From Cristatella mucedo (Eukaryota > Bryozoa > Phylactolaemata > Cristatellidae), in the NCBI GenBank assembly GCA_009760855.2, contig WPIO01000058.1, positions 127,501 to 191,500 of the forward strand: 64,000 nt of DNA, read 5' to 3'. The translations under genes were made by a program, and so were the position numbers. Position 1 is the first letter of the stretch. Each line of letters opens with the position of its first letter. Below are positions 13,601 to 26,600 of this stretch, piece after piece. Below the pieces are notes generated by a model. The model made no database searches. It was not told where the DNA came from and worked only from the letters and a program-made list of their open reading frames with translations.

Positions 13601-16600
13601 TGTCTGCACATAGTAAAAGCCAAAGCCCCAGAGCCTCTGGGAACTCCAGCCCCCCCCCCCCAGTGATCCAGGAGCATCTTATTTTATTGGCAGCTATAGT
13701 AACCCTACTTACAGGCTTGCCGCACTAAAGGCTAAACTCAAAATACTTTAGTGGGTAGTTTTGCAATTTTTCAAGGTAATAAAATCTTGCCGAGTTTCCT
13801 AATGTTACCAGCACAACATTCACCATATTTCTGCACACTGCCATGTCACTCACGGATTAGACTTATGTCTGTCCAGTATCTATACTTCTGGATCCACCAC
13901 GAGTAGCTATGAAATGCTTGGAGAGAGAAACTGCTATAACAATGTTAAGAGGATGCTGGCACTGCTGAATCAACAAGGCCATAGCAATTGTGATATTAGA
14001 GGATTAGCAAACTCACTGTATACTACATTCACCATAAATATGCAGGGATTAGTTCGACGGCCAGGTATCTACATCTGGTCGGCTACGAAAGATTGATATC
14101 AGGGATGACTGACTCGTTGAGATGGTAACACCTCAGAATAAACTGCCACACTTCAAGATTGTGCATGGTCTGACAAACAAAATATGCATCGATATGGGTA
14201 AAGATGCAGTAAGTAAAAGTCGTGCTAAGAGTGGCATCACCTCTCGGGTTGCATAATACAAGCCTCTGCTCACCAGTCGTCATAAAGCAGACGGCTTACA
14301 GTGGGTTCACAACCATGCCCACAGGACGACTGGAATTCAGTTTTTATGGAATGACAAAAGTTCACGATGTTTGGTAATGGAAAAGAGCAGAAGGGTTAGC
14401 CGAAAAGACCTACTGTGAAATTCGGAGGCAAATCGGAGGGGGGCTGTAGGGCTGCTTTGACACAAAAGGTTTTTCAGCTCTGCATCAGATCTATGGAATT
14501 ATGGATCAACATAATTATCTTCGGGTGGTCAAGAAGGTTGAATAACAAAGCAAAAATACTGCTGGGGGGGGGATTATTATATTTGGCAGCAAGATAAAGA
14601 CCGTAACAACACTGCCAGGCCAGACGATAACAACAGGTGGCTGAGGCAGGGTGTTCGGCAAATAACAGTCAAACTTCTTAGCAACATTTCGGCTCTGTGG
14701 GATGTTATAGCTTGTAACCTCTATGTCAGGGCAGATAAATGAGGTTATAGGAATAGTGGTAGCACGATGTCATTAAACGTGTGCATATCAACGCCATGAG
14801 TTTGATTGTGTGATACCAATAAATTTTTTCGAAGGTTGTGCAAAACTATAGAATGACTTGCATCATAGTAAATGCTCTTATTATCGGGACAGAGTAGCAA
14901 CCACAGTAGCTGAAGCTATACTACAGGATTTGTTTCGACTGATTATACATTGAAAGTACAAAGATTGGTATGTATTCCAGTCTGTACCAAAGAAAAAATA
15001 CAAGACATAAAAAGTTTTAAGATAAGCTTACTACCACTTAATGTATATAGCAACAGAAGAGCAGCAATTGGTTTCACCGTACTAGCAGTAGGCAATAACT
15101 ACTTGCCAGATGCATGACTCATTCACGACCTAGGCCGTAAAAGAGGGCCACTGAATTGCATTAATGCAAGGCCTACCACATTCTCAAAAAATGGTCAGCA
15201 AAGAACTGGTGATCTTTTCTACTCCCGCCCATTTTTCCAGCTTATAATTTGATTAGTTTGCTTCAGGTAAAAGCATTCCAGTACTTGGTACAACGCCAGT
15301 GATGCATCATTCATCGAAAGATATGCAAGGTTCTACAGTTGAAACAAATGGTTGCAGCTACAATGCGGGTCAATGGAGTGAAACCCTATTTACGATTGGG
15401 TATTGGGATTGGGTATTGGGATTGGGTATTGGCAGAGCTACAAGATGACAAGAAGTCAAAATACTCAAGAGACAAACCGAGCCGAGCACCTTTACGTGAA
15501 GATGAGAAGCTATTGGTAACCTGCAATCCCAAAGCGGAGCAAGAATTATCAGTTGGAGAGCGAAATCTGCAAGGTTTTCAAGTAGGGACAAGACCAGCAA
15601 ATAATTAAAAAATTATAGCGCCTAGTGCTTACTCGACAAGAACTGCAGTTGCTCATCTAGAGAAAGTAGGACATAATTTCGTCGTTGACTACGGCCGAGT
15701 GTGGGGGCAGCCGTAGGTTTATAAGGCAGCCCAGATCGCTGCCCTGCTGAAGGGGGGCCGGAGGCAACCATCCCTGCCCCCTTCCGCCACTGCTGCTATC
15801 TACTGCAAATACTCCCTCTCAAAACATAACAGGGGTACATGCGTGGACATAACAAGGGTGCGTGCATGGACAGTGTGCAGGTGTGAATCATGTGGCAGTT
15901 TTCGTTGCAAACAAGCTCCTCTTATGCAGTAGTCAGAACCACCGGTAACGGGAGGAGGGAAGGAGAACAAGACGGGACGAATGTTGAGAGAAGAAACAGC
16001 TCCGACGAGCCACACACAAGTGCAGTGACAAGCATATATAGGGCACCAGGCGACACTTGGGACAACCAATGCGAAGGTGACATCTAGCGGCCACTCAGAC
16101 AGTGCTTCCGGTAATGCCGGCTTGCACCTTTAGCTTAAATATAATATAATTTATTTGTATAGCGCCCAAGAGAACTTAATCTCTATTCAGGTGCTTCACG
16201 TGTGCCACGGGGCTCAAGCCCACGACCTCAGCCAGACCTTCGTCGGGGCGAGCGCCTTAACTGCTGGACCAAACCAGCTTTGTCATCGCCTTCCACTACA
16301 TATATACTACACAGGGTAACTGGTATTTTCACATGCTGATCAACATAAGTAACTGAAGGCATTCATGCTCGACTGAAAAATGGTAGTCGTCAGTAGCAAG
16401 AGCTGAATTCAAGCACAATCGGATACTGGCTCCTGTAATTGAGCTCTGTAGCTGCTGTAAAAAAAAGCTCGAATCCCAAAATGAACGATGGACCCAAAAT
16501 GATGACTGGTAATAAAAGGATTTCTTGCAGGCCTTGGCTGATTAGCCATGACTGCTGAATGTGCATCGTTCCGGTAGCCACAATACCCTGAAACATTCAA

Positions 16601-17645
16601 ATCTAACCCAACAATATCAATAATAATAATATTATTATTAATACATTTGCATAGCACCTGAAGAGAACTAAATCTTTCTTGAGACTTTACGTGCTGTAAA
16701 GGAAGTGTGTCAATATGATTAGTGATTATATGCAGAGTGTGCACGCATACCCACATTAAGCATTATTCACACGGACCCAGCAATGGCTGTGAGGAATCCG
16801 TGCGTTTTGCTTCTTTTTCAGTGTTGTCAAAGTCAGGTGAATATCGTGACGTCAGTTGGGAGTGAGTTCCTGGCTTAAGAAGCATACAAAATAAATGCAC
16901 GATCTCCAAAGGATTTGAGCTTGCTTCGAGGCATAGCTGAACGACTCTAGTCAGACAAGCAGGTGGGTGGTACACTGCAAAGCACAATGAACTAGTTTTA
17001 ATACTTAGGCCGGAGCAACAGAATGTAGGACGTAAAAGTGAGTGACAAAACCTTGACGTCGATATGCTGCTTGATGGGGAGCCTGTGTAGGTCGGTGAGA
17101 AGTAGTAATGTGGCAATTGCGACGTCGTTCACAACTATCAAGCCTAGCTTCAGAGCTCTGCACCAACTGCAAGTGCCGTATTCCACAAGCCGGAAGACCT
17201 GTGGTTAGTTACAGTAGTCGAGACAGGACATCACAGATGCATGCATGGATCAACTTGGATGCAGTGCCCCTGACTAAATAGGTTCGAGTTTCTGCAAAGT
17301 TACACTGCTGTAAGTAGGCAGACTTGACTGTGAAGCTGGTCGTCCAGAGAAAGGACACTTTCAAATAAGACACCCAGATTTCGTGCAGATGCTGAATGAG
17401 ATATGCTGACCGAGCCTATTTTGAAGGTTCCATTTTCCAATTTCTTAGAGTGGGTTTGCCTATAACTAGTAAGAAGGTTTTATGGTCATTCAATTTGAGA
17501 AAGTTTGCTGCCATTCAAGAGCACATGTCAGCGATGCCTACAGAGTTTGATGAGCAGGAAAGCAGGAGGGGATTAAAAACGGGTATAGCTGTGTCAACTG
17601 CATACAATATTAAAGCCTAGATGGATGGTGCTTGGCGATCATATC

Positions 17646-17684
<39 letters not shown>

Positions 17685-20600
17685 ATAAATTGTGAAAAGA
17701 AGTGGGCCAAGCACAGATCGCTGGGGTACGCCCCATATCCATACTTAAAAGGCTCCTCAGATGACTGATGCCATTCTATGAAAACATTGATGAATCACAG
17801 ATGTGCAATCCAAAACTCTATATGCCTATGACCAACCATCTCCTTAACTGCTCCCATGTTAGCTCCTTACCTAGCGAGCCTTGTTCATTGAGCATGCTCT
17901 CGCTTATCACTTGATTATGCTTCCTTTACAGCAAATGTAAAGTGCCAAGGAAGAGATTGAGTTCTCTGAGGTGCTATAACAAATGTATTAATATTATCCT
18001 TATGATCTTGCAGATTGCCTCTCTAACTTCTTTGTCGACAAGATAGACAAGATCCAAGAATCCATCCCTAGCGTGAGCATCCCCTGGACTCATGTCCCTC
18101 AATTCCATGCAGCAACTCAATGTCTACATTCAAGGAGGTCAAGAGTGACCTCATCCACGACTCCCAATCAAAGAAGACAACTAGTACTCTAGACCGTATT
18201 CCCACTGTCCTGCTTCTACACTGCATAGATTTGCTGCTGCCATGCATAACTAACAATCTAAATATGGCATTAGCCGCAGGTCATTTCCCAGCACCTTGCA
18301 AAAAGGCTACAGTCAGCCCACTACTTAAGAAAGCAACACCAGACCAATAAAACTTGAGCAACTTTCACCCAGTCCCCCTTCTACAGTTCCCATCAAAACA
18401 CTAAAACGAGTTGTGCAGACCAGCTGAACTCTAATATTGAAACTTCACACCTAGCTAGTATGTTCCAGTCTGGTTTTAGAGCTAATCACTCCAAAGAGTC
18501 AGCATTGCTTCGAGTACATAACGACCATCTTAGGAATGCAGACTTAGGCAATCTCTAAGCTTATTGTGCTCGATCTTTCGGCAGCTTTTGATACTATCGA
18601 TACCAAGTCCTTCACGAGAACCTCTTATCTCGCCTGGGAATCACTGGCACAGCACTATAATGGTTCAGGTCCTATCTCAGTGGGAGACTCTTAACATGCT
18701 CATCTTTTTACGATTAAGATTTTGAGATCAATTTAGTACATGCCTTTGGCAAACTGTGAGCTAAGAGCTAGGAAATAGTCTGAAAAACTCTTTAATCCCT
18801 TGCTTGTCAGAAAATGCTGTTGGGCAGTCCTTCCTTTCTACGTATCATCCATTTGCATCATTAATTCTTGACGTTTCGAACCATGCCGGGCATATGGTTG
18901 TGCATGCTAAAAATAGCATGGCCCAAACCCTGATGGTGGCTGAGAAAATGCTCAGCAAGGTTATTGAGAAGCGTTTTTAGCCAGGGGGAAACTTGAGCGC
19001 ATTCAATAAACCTTAGCTCGCAGTTACCCGACGGTGCTACGAACTAATATATCTAGAAAATGAAGACAACGCAGGAAGCCATAAGTTGCATTCCAGATAC
19101 TGCTGGCAGTGGCGAAACTGGGGGGGGAATAAATGCCCCCCTGCCATTAAGGCGAGGAAGCGACTTTTGCCGACCCCTATAAGTATCCCCCACCCGACCG
19201 TCTCCAAGACGAAATAATATATAACTTTTCATTCGATGAGCAACAGCCGACTTCGAATCGGACAAACAATGATTTTCACTATAATTTTTCATTAATTACA
19301 GGTCTAGCCGAGCCTACACGAAAATGTTTTAAGGTCTTGCCCCCTAAATGAACCAAGCTAACTGCATTGCTTGGGTGAAGATAGCCACTTCAGTTTTCTA
19401 GAAAGCTGTTTTGATACTAGTTGAGCGTTTGAGGTGAGGAGACGTTTACACGCTCAATTCTAGACGAGCACTTCGGAAGTTCATTGCCGGACTGCTTCTC
19501 AATAATGAAACTGTCCGAACGGCTTAAACAGACCTGCTGCCACGACAACAAAAAAAAACATTGTACGTTAAAAATAGGCGATGCACTTTCATTGGGCAGG
19601 TTGGCACCCCTACCTTCGATGGGTTGAACTCTACAGGTAAATGAGTAATCTGACCAGGTCATAGACACAAGAGCAGATCGAAGGCACTTTAGCAGGCAAT
19701 TGTCAATATGCTGCATCCACTAAGATGCATTACACTAGCAATTGTTGAGCATGCTCGAGGCCTCAAGTATGACAGCAGCATCACACATTCGTTTCTATCA
19801 AAAAATGTGCCAGCAAGTCAGCCAGGGTAATCCTGGATGCCCGAAAGAGCCGAGTCAGAAGTCCAATTCATGTCATATCCTTTATAAGATACTACTTGGG
19901 TGGCTGAGCAGCAAAACGTCCGCGAGATTCCAACTGAGCCAAGGTCATACATGAATGGATCACACACGCGGCTAATTACGCTGTCAGCCTATATACGCAG
20001 ATTGAGGAATGGTGTTGAAGACATGTGCACGGCATTATATCCAAATAATGGCACTGCTAATGGCTGATCGATCAGGTGGTTGCCACGTCAATAACTTCGC
20101 ACTTCCCATACATACCATGTCCGCTTCCTTTCGGAATTCTGCTAGAGAATTCATGTAGCCATTCGATCGAAGGTAGTCGGCAACAGCTTTATTCCTGCAA
20201 ACAATGCAAAGTAATAACCGGTTTAGTCGATGACTTTAAGAACTACTAAGCACGCTTCTACCAAGGTAAGTAGCACAGCACCTACATAGTGCTGCCGAAC
20301 GGTTCGACTGGAGTCGAGCGATTACTGATGCTCGCTTGCAACTCACAATTCAGTCGGACAATATCAAACAAAAGTTAACGAGAGAGCCGCGGTAATTAGC
20401 AGTAACAGTGCACTGACCACCCGCCAGACAGTTGAGTAAGTCCAAGCAAAGCTATGCCATCAATGGCTTAGACAACAGCAAACTACGTATCAATCAAGCA
20501 CCATATTGCATTTCGTTCATACCACCACAGCAAGATGAAGTAACTGCATTAAGCTCAAGTAACTGAAGTAACTGCCTCAAGCAAGGTCAACATGAGCATG

Positions 20601-23600
20601 TTCATCCCATAACCACATAGCCGATACACTAAATTCTTCTGCATTAACAATTTAATCAGAGATGCCAATATAGGTCAAGCTATGGCAACCGTGCTCAAAA
20701 CTTGGCATTCGAACAAACGCTGGCATGGGCAGCCCACTACAAGCATTGATTTCTTCCTTAAACCAACACGCCCACAATGTGAATGTCAATTCAGTAAGCT
20801 GGAATTGCATAACACACGACATAATTGCATGCCATTCTGCGTGGAGTTGAGAACTGTTGGTCATTCATTGCTTGGAGGCTACTAGCGTTGAAATGGTCAC
20901 GACAAACCAAATGCACCGACAGGCTACTGGAAATGTCCAGAAGGAAAGCACTTAGTGCAGGACACTGCTTCGGCTGCTACAGATTAGCACCAACGGCAAG
21001 TAGCAGGTGTGAATACCAATAATCTAGCTGGCACTAGAAAGTACACGTGGCCCTTGCTATATATGGCACCATAACAGTACCGGATAGGCCAAAGGTGAAT
21101 GAGTCCTGCTGTGAGCCTGGCCAACATGCCAAAGGCAGACTGAGCTTGCCACTGCTAGACCGACAGGCGGTGGCCTTGTGCTCATGGGCACTCAGAAATG
21201 GAAGAGCCAGTGACAGAGGTAAACTAAGCAAAATAGACCAAGTTTCAACATGCGTAGCAAAGACACACAAAAGAGTGGTTAGACATGGCTACTTCTAGAC
21301 GAGCGAACACGTGTTGCTTTTACTCTTAATGCCTTTATGGGCTTTGGGACCTAAACCCTAGAGCATGTTATGGCTCTAACTTCCTTTTACTAAAGATAAT
21401 TCCAGTTTCCATGCTTCAGTGTCCATACAGCCTGCAAAAAAGAGCTATAATACCATCCAAGTCCTCCTTGAGCTCCTATCGTCTCGTCTCACCTGCGTAC
21501 CACTGGCACTTTGCTGCAATAGCTTTAGAACTATTTCAGTGGGATATTTAAGAACACAAGTGTCAAGTGGCATCGGCCATGAAAGCAACCTCAAAGTACT
21601 GGGCACCCAAAATTTCTGAGCTTAGTCCACTTCTTTTGACAATTTATTATCTCACTCTTGACGATGTAATCGATTGCACAATTTAGTATATCAATTTTAT
21701 ACAGATGACACATGGGTGTACCCATGCTTTGATCACAAACTGCATTCCAGCACGTCGAACTATTGTAACTTCCTTGCTGCATGTATTGCTGACAATTGCA
21801 CTTGGATGGCAGCAAACTTCTCCAAATTTAATGACGACAAAAACTAGCTACAGGAAAGCTAGTTGTTCAAAAATTGGAAAACCTAACCCTCAAAATTAGC
21901 TTGGTAAGACTGACTAAACAGATTCAAGCATGTGTGACTTCGTGTCAAGATTATGGCAATTGACTTAATCAAGACTCGTGGCCTATGCCCTTAATCGTTT
22001 GCAACAGGCGGAAAACTTTAAAGCTCGTCCGGTCTATCGTCAAAGGTGTAACTGCCACATCACACCACTTTTCTCTCTGGTTCACTGTGCTCCTTATAAA
22101 TAAATATATAATTCGTTTGAATAACATCCCAAGAGCACTTAATCTCTATTCAGGTGCTTCACATATGCCTCGAGGCTCGAGCCCACGACCTCACCTAAAC
22201 CTTGGTTAGGGCACCGCTGGACCAAACCAGCTCGGCGTCCTTCCTATCAAGATTCTCTGTGTGACTTCAAAAAAATTCTCCTGGGTACAAAGCACGTTTG
22301 GCTAATCCCTTATGCCAAAAATAATAAAAAAATAGGCATAGTTACACAAAAACAACTTGGCTGCTGAGGTCAGGAGGATATGTTAAAATGTTCCGGTTTT
22401 CTGAGTGGCACGGTACAATTCTGTTTTGGCTAGGCAACCGAAAAACTCCATTAAGCCTCTGCAGCTGGTAATGAATATGGCTGCAAGGTTAGTCAACAAA
22501 TCCCATAGGTTCAGCCACGCCTCTGCTTTACTGAAGGAGATGCCATCGCTCCCGGTCACGCATCGGATACAGAGAAAAATTCTTACTTTAACTCACAAGG
22601 CTGCCACAGCTTTGCTCCTTTGTAACTACCTAAACAGCTGGACCAGTTTCAGCCTCCTCGTGCCCTCAGGTCCTCTAAGCATCTGCTAAGATGTGCAAAG
22701 CCAACAAAGCATACTTCAACAGGCCTTGCTGCGAGCCAGGCAAGCCCTGGGCACCTCATTTCCCATGCTAACACAGCTAGAGGACTCTTGAAGGAAAGAT
22801 TAGATTCTCGCTAGATTGATTTCTTGCACAATATTACATAATTCGTGCACTACAATTTTGAATGTATATAATTATGGTATTTTTACAGCCTGGTACAGAG
22901 GAGGAAAGAAAGCCACGAACTTAGCATAGGGCGATTTTGGTGGGAACCAATGTATCACTCAAACAACTGCTACTTCTGCTTGGTGGACCTGGGTTGGGCA
23001 AGAGTGCATCTCCCCATCATGTATCCACGCACTCTTGTATCGATCGCCCCAGTACCACACTGCCCTGAGCTCCTCCTTGTATCCATCCCTCCTCCTTGTA
23101 TCCACCCCTCCTCCTTGTATCCATCCCTCCTCCTTGAATCAATCCCTCCTCCTTGTATCCATCCCTCCTCCGGAGAGGGATCAGCCACCTTTACCAGAGA
23201 GCAGCAAGTCAGACAGATAGGACGATATTACAGATCACCTTACGATTTCCCACAGGCTGAGAAAGTCATTCTAACCCAACCAGTAAGACCTCGACGATTT
23301 GATCTGAGATCTCGATCGAGCCCAATCCAGTCCTTTGCTTCTAACATTTAGGCTCAAGGAGTGGAACTCGTTAGATGAAAGTGTGAAAGTAACAGATCAG
23401 AGAAAGCACCACCGTTTTCCATCTTTTTCAGTCGGCATGAAGGGTTTTGCTCCTAAAACAATGTAGCCACTCTATTCGAGGCTATAGGAATTACCTATAA
23501 CCCGAGTGAAGGGCACCTATTCATAGACACTGCATCCAGGGGCTTCAAAGCCGTGCAGCTCCCTAACGGGAACCAAGTACTGTCTCTCCCCATGGCTCAC

Positions 23601-26600
23601 TCTGTGCACCTCAAAAGACTATACCAGTGTCAAGATGTTACGTGCCTTGAAGTATGGCGACTATAGCTGGGAGGTCATTGGACACTTCAAAATAGTGTCA
23701 TTTCTGATGGGCCTCCGAGGGGGCTTAACCAAGTTTCCTTGCTTTCCCTGCTATTCCTTGCTTTTCCGGCTGTCCCATAGGCTAGGGGAAAGCCGGGAGA
23801 TTAAGGTGCACTATCACAAAAGAAATTGGTTACAGCACGGCATTCTCTGCAGGGAAGAACAACATCAATTAGGAGCTGCTGGTAGACCCTCGGAAGGTGC
23901 TGATGCCACCACTGCACATCAAGTTAGGCTTCATCAAGCAATTAGTGATGCCTCTTGAGAATGAGTCAGCAGCTTTCAAGTACCTCCCAAGATGTCTTTG
24001 TACTGCTCTCGGAGGCAAAGGTCAAACCTAATATATTCGTCGTACCGCTGATCATAAGAGTGTGAAGAATTCACCAAGAAGCTGGACGGGACAGAAAAAG
24101 TGGCTAGGAACACTTTCGTTGCAGTGGTTCCAAGTTATTTGAGCAATCAATGGCTGAAAACTATGATCAGCTGGTTCAGGCTCCCATAAAGACCGATGCC
24201 GAAATGAGATGCAGAATTCCCTCCCAGTATATATTTGTAATGCTCATCTTGACAAATTCCAGGAGAACATGGGAGCTTACTAAGAAGAGCAAAGCGTGCG
24301 CTTTCACGAGGGGATACTGTACTTTCAACATCATTACCAAGGACAGTATGAAAACATGGTGGGCGATTATGTTTGAATGGGAGAGGCTTCTTCGAGAAAG
24401 CAATTTGCAACATGGCTGCAAATCTATAACTATACTCATTCCTGGTCCCTTTTTGAGTGGTCTTTTTAATGACCAGAGTAAATTCATGTTAGCTTTGATT
24501 TGCTGCTCCTTCAGATTAAATGTGAACTATAAGATGATAATTTAGCTGTCTACATTAGATAAGGGTTAACTACAAGTTGATCGCTAGTTCTGATCACAAA
24601 GCAAAGTTTGTAGAAGATAATGGCCATTCTCTTATTTCGAAGGCATAAACAATTAGGAAATAACACTTATTACCTAGGGACAAGAATTGTGTTACATAGT
24701 GTTATTGACTTATCACAGTAGAGCACTTCGGAGCTAATCTTAGTTCTCTGTAAAATCGTATTACTTTATTCCTTGACTTGCGTCATCCATACATTAAGCA
24801 TGCAAGCAATCATGCTCATACAGTGGCACAATTGGCTCTGCAACGCTTTCGATGATATCAAAAGCATAAGCCCTAGCTCCAGGGCTTACATTTCAGCTTA
24901 GTCAAGAGACACCTAGTCAGCAAGGCATATGCATGCCTGCTAAAACAATTGTTCTTACCGAGATATTGCAACAACAACCCAGCAGAATAAGACCGACGAA
25001 TGCACACGGATTCACAGTTAATAGCCCAATGAAATATTGCTCTGCCATCCTTTCTGCTTCACTTACATTACTACTCGGTACCTGACAGCTATATATCAAG
25101 CTACTAGAAACCTCAAAGGGGACCACTGCTGCACTAGCTCAGTAATCTGGCATTTAGCAACAACAAAGACAGATCAAAATCGCTACGTGTAGAACATGAA
25201 ATAAGCTACACCAGTCCTTCGACAAGCGACAATCATTCATTGAATCGCCCATGACAGTCCAAGGATGGACTTCCAGAACACTGGCACTCCCAGAACATGT
25301 CAAACTTGCTGAGTGCAGTAACAGTAATTTCAAAATAGAGCAAACGGAGGCCGGCTGTCGTGAATGCCAAAGAGGAGTGCAGAGACACATAGGATACCTT
25401 TAGGATAAATATTATTAGGATTAACAACAACACTCAAAGATCCAGAATTTACAAAAATGACTACACAAGTGTCACAAACTTAATGGCACTCCACATATAG
25501 AATGCACCCAACTAGAGAGATGAAAGTCAGAGCCACGTGTCTAGTACCCCATGAGCAAAGGCTGTTTAATACAAGCATTGATCAAAAACACCTAGGCATA
25601 TGTATAACCAAGACTGCAGCTAAGTTACACGGTTAAACGAAAGGACTTGGATCACAGTTGGGGTGCCAGTGGCATGCACTGGGACACATCGCCCGCTTAG
25701 AAGGATAAGAAACCCTCGTGCACATGAAAAGCCATATCCAGGTGCTTTTGCTCTAATGACTGTCGTCATTTAACAAAGTTACTGTGTAACAACAGTAAGG
25801 GAAATTGCACCTGGCTATTTCATCTCACCTTTGGGCAGCGATCGACATCACACGATCTGACAGCCCAAAGACAGATCGGTGTCCAACCTATCGTCTTTTG
25901 AAAGGATATGAAGTGATTTAGGTTCAGCACAGTAGGTATATATTCAATTCTCGAGGTCACTTTGTACGTTTACCTTTTGAGGGAAATTGTCTGATTCCAA
26001 AAGCACCATAAGACAGCCAGCTCAGCAACATGCACAACTAGCTAATCGTACACAGAACCTCTTTACACAGTTTAAAGCCGTGTAACTGCTACATGTGATC
26101 AGCTGTGATGCTCTGCTGCTCAGTCAACTACATAAAAAAGACTCCCACTTACTCATGAAATGCTATTTGATTCGGCCGATTTCCGACAAGTTTGGTGGTC
26201 AGCTCGGACCAATCTCAAGCAAATGTGTCTCAACGGAGAAGGTGGGCACCTGCCTAATGTAAACTGGGGCTTTAAAGACCACTAATACAGATATCCTTAC
26301 TTGCAATATTCACGAGCCTATGATGAGTGCATTATATTCACCACGAGCTCGTCATAAGTGCCTCGGCTGTAACTTGTCTGGGGTTGCTATGCACCCACCA
26401 ACAATTCAATCTTCACAACGCACGCGCCTTCGACCTCAGTCTCAAACTCAGTATTTAAAAGTAGAAAAATGTTAGGTTTCTTGCCATAATAATAATAATA
26501 CATTTGATATATCCCCTCAGAGAACTCACTCTTTCTAGGCACTTTACACTTGCTGCAAAGAAAGCGCAATCGAATGGTTAGTGGAAGCATGCTCAATGAC

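Noticed and set aside
23069-23169. CRISPR-like short repeats.
   Set aside because: Repeats are contiguous 18-bp units without spacers in an animal genome: a minisatellite.
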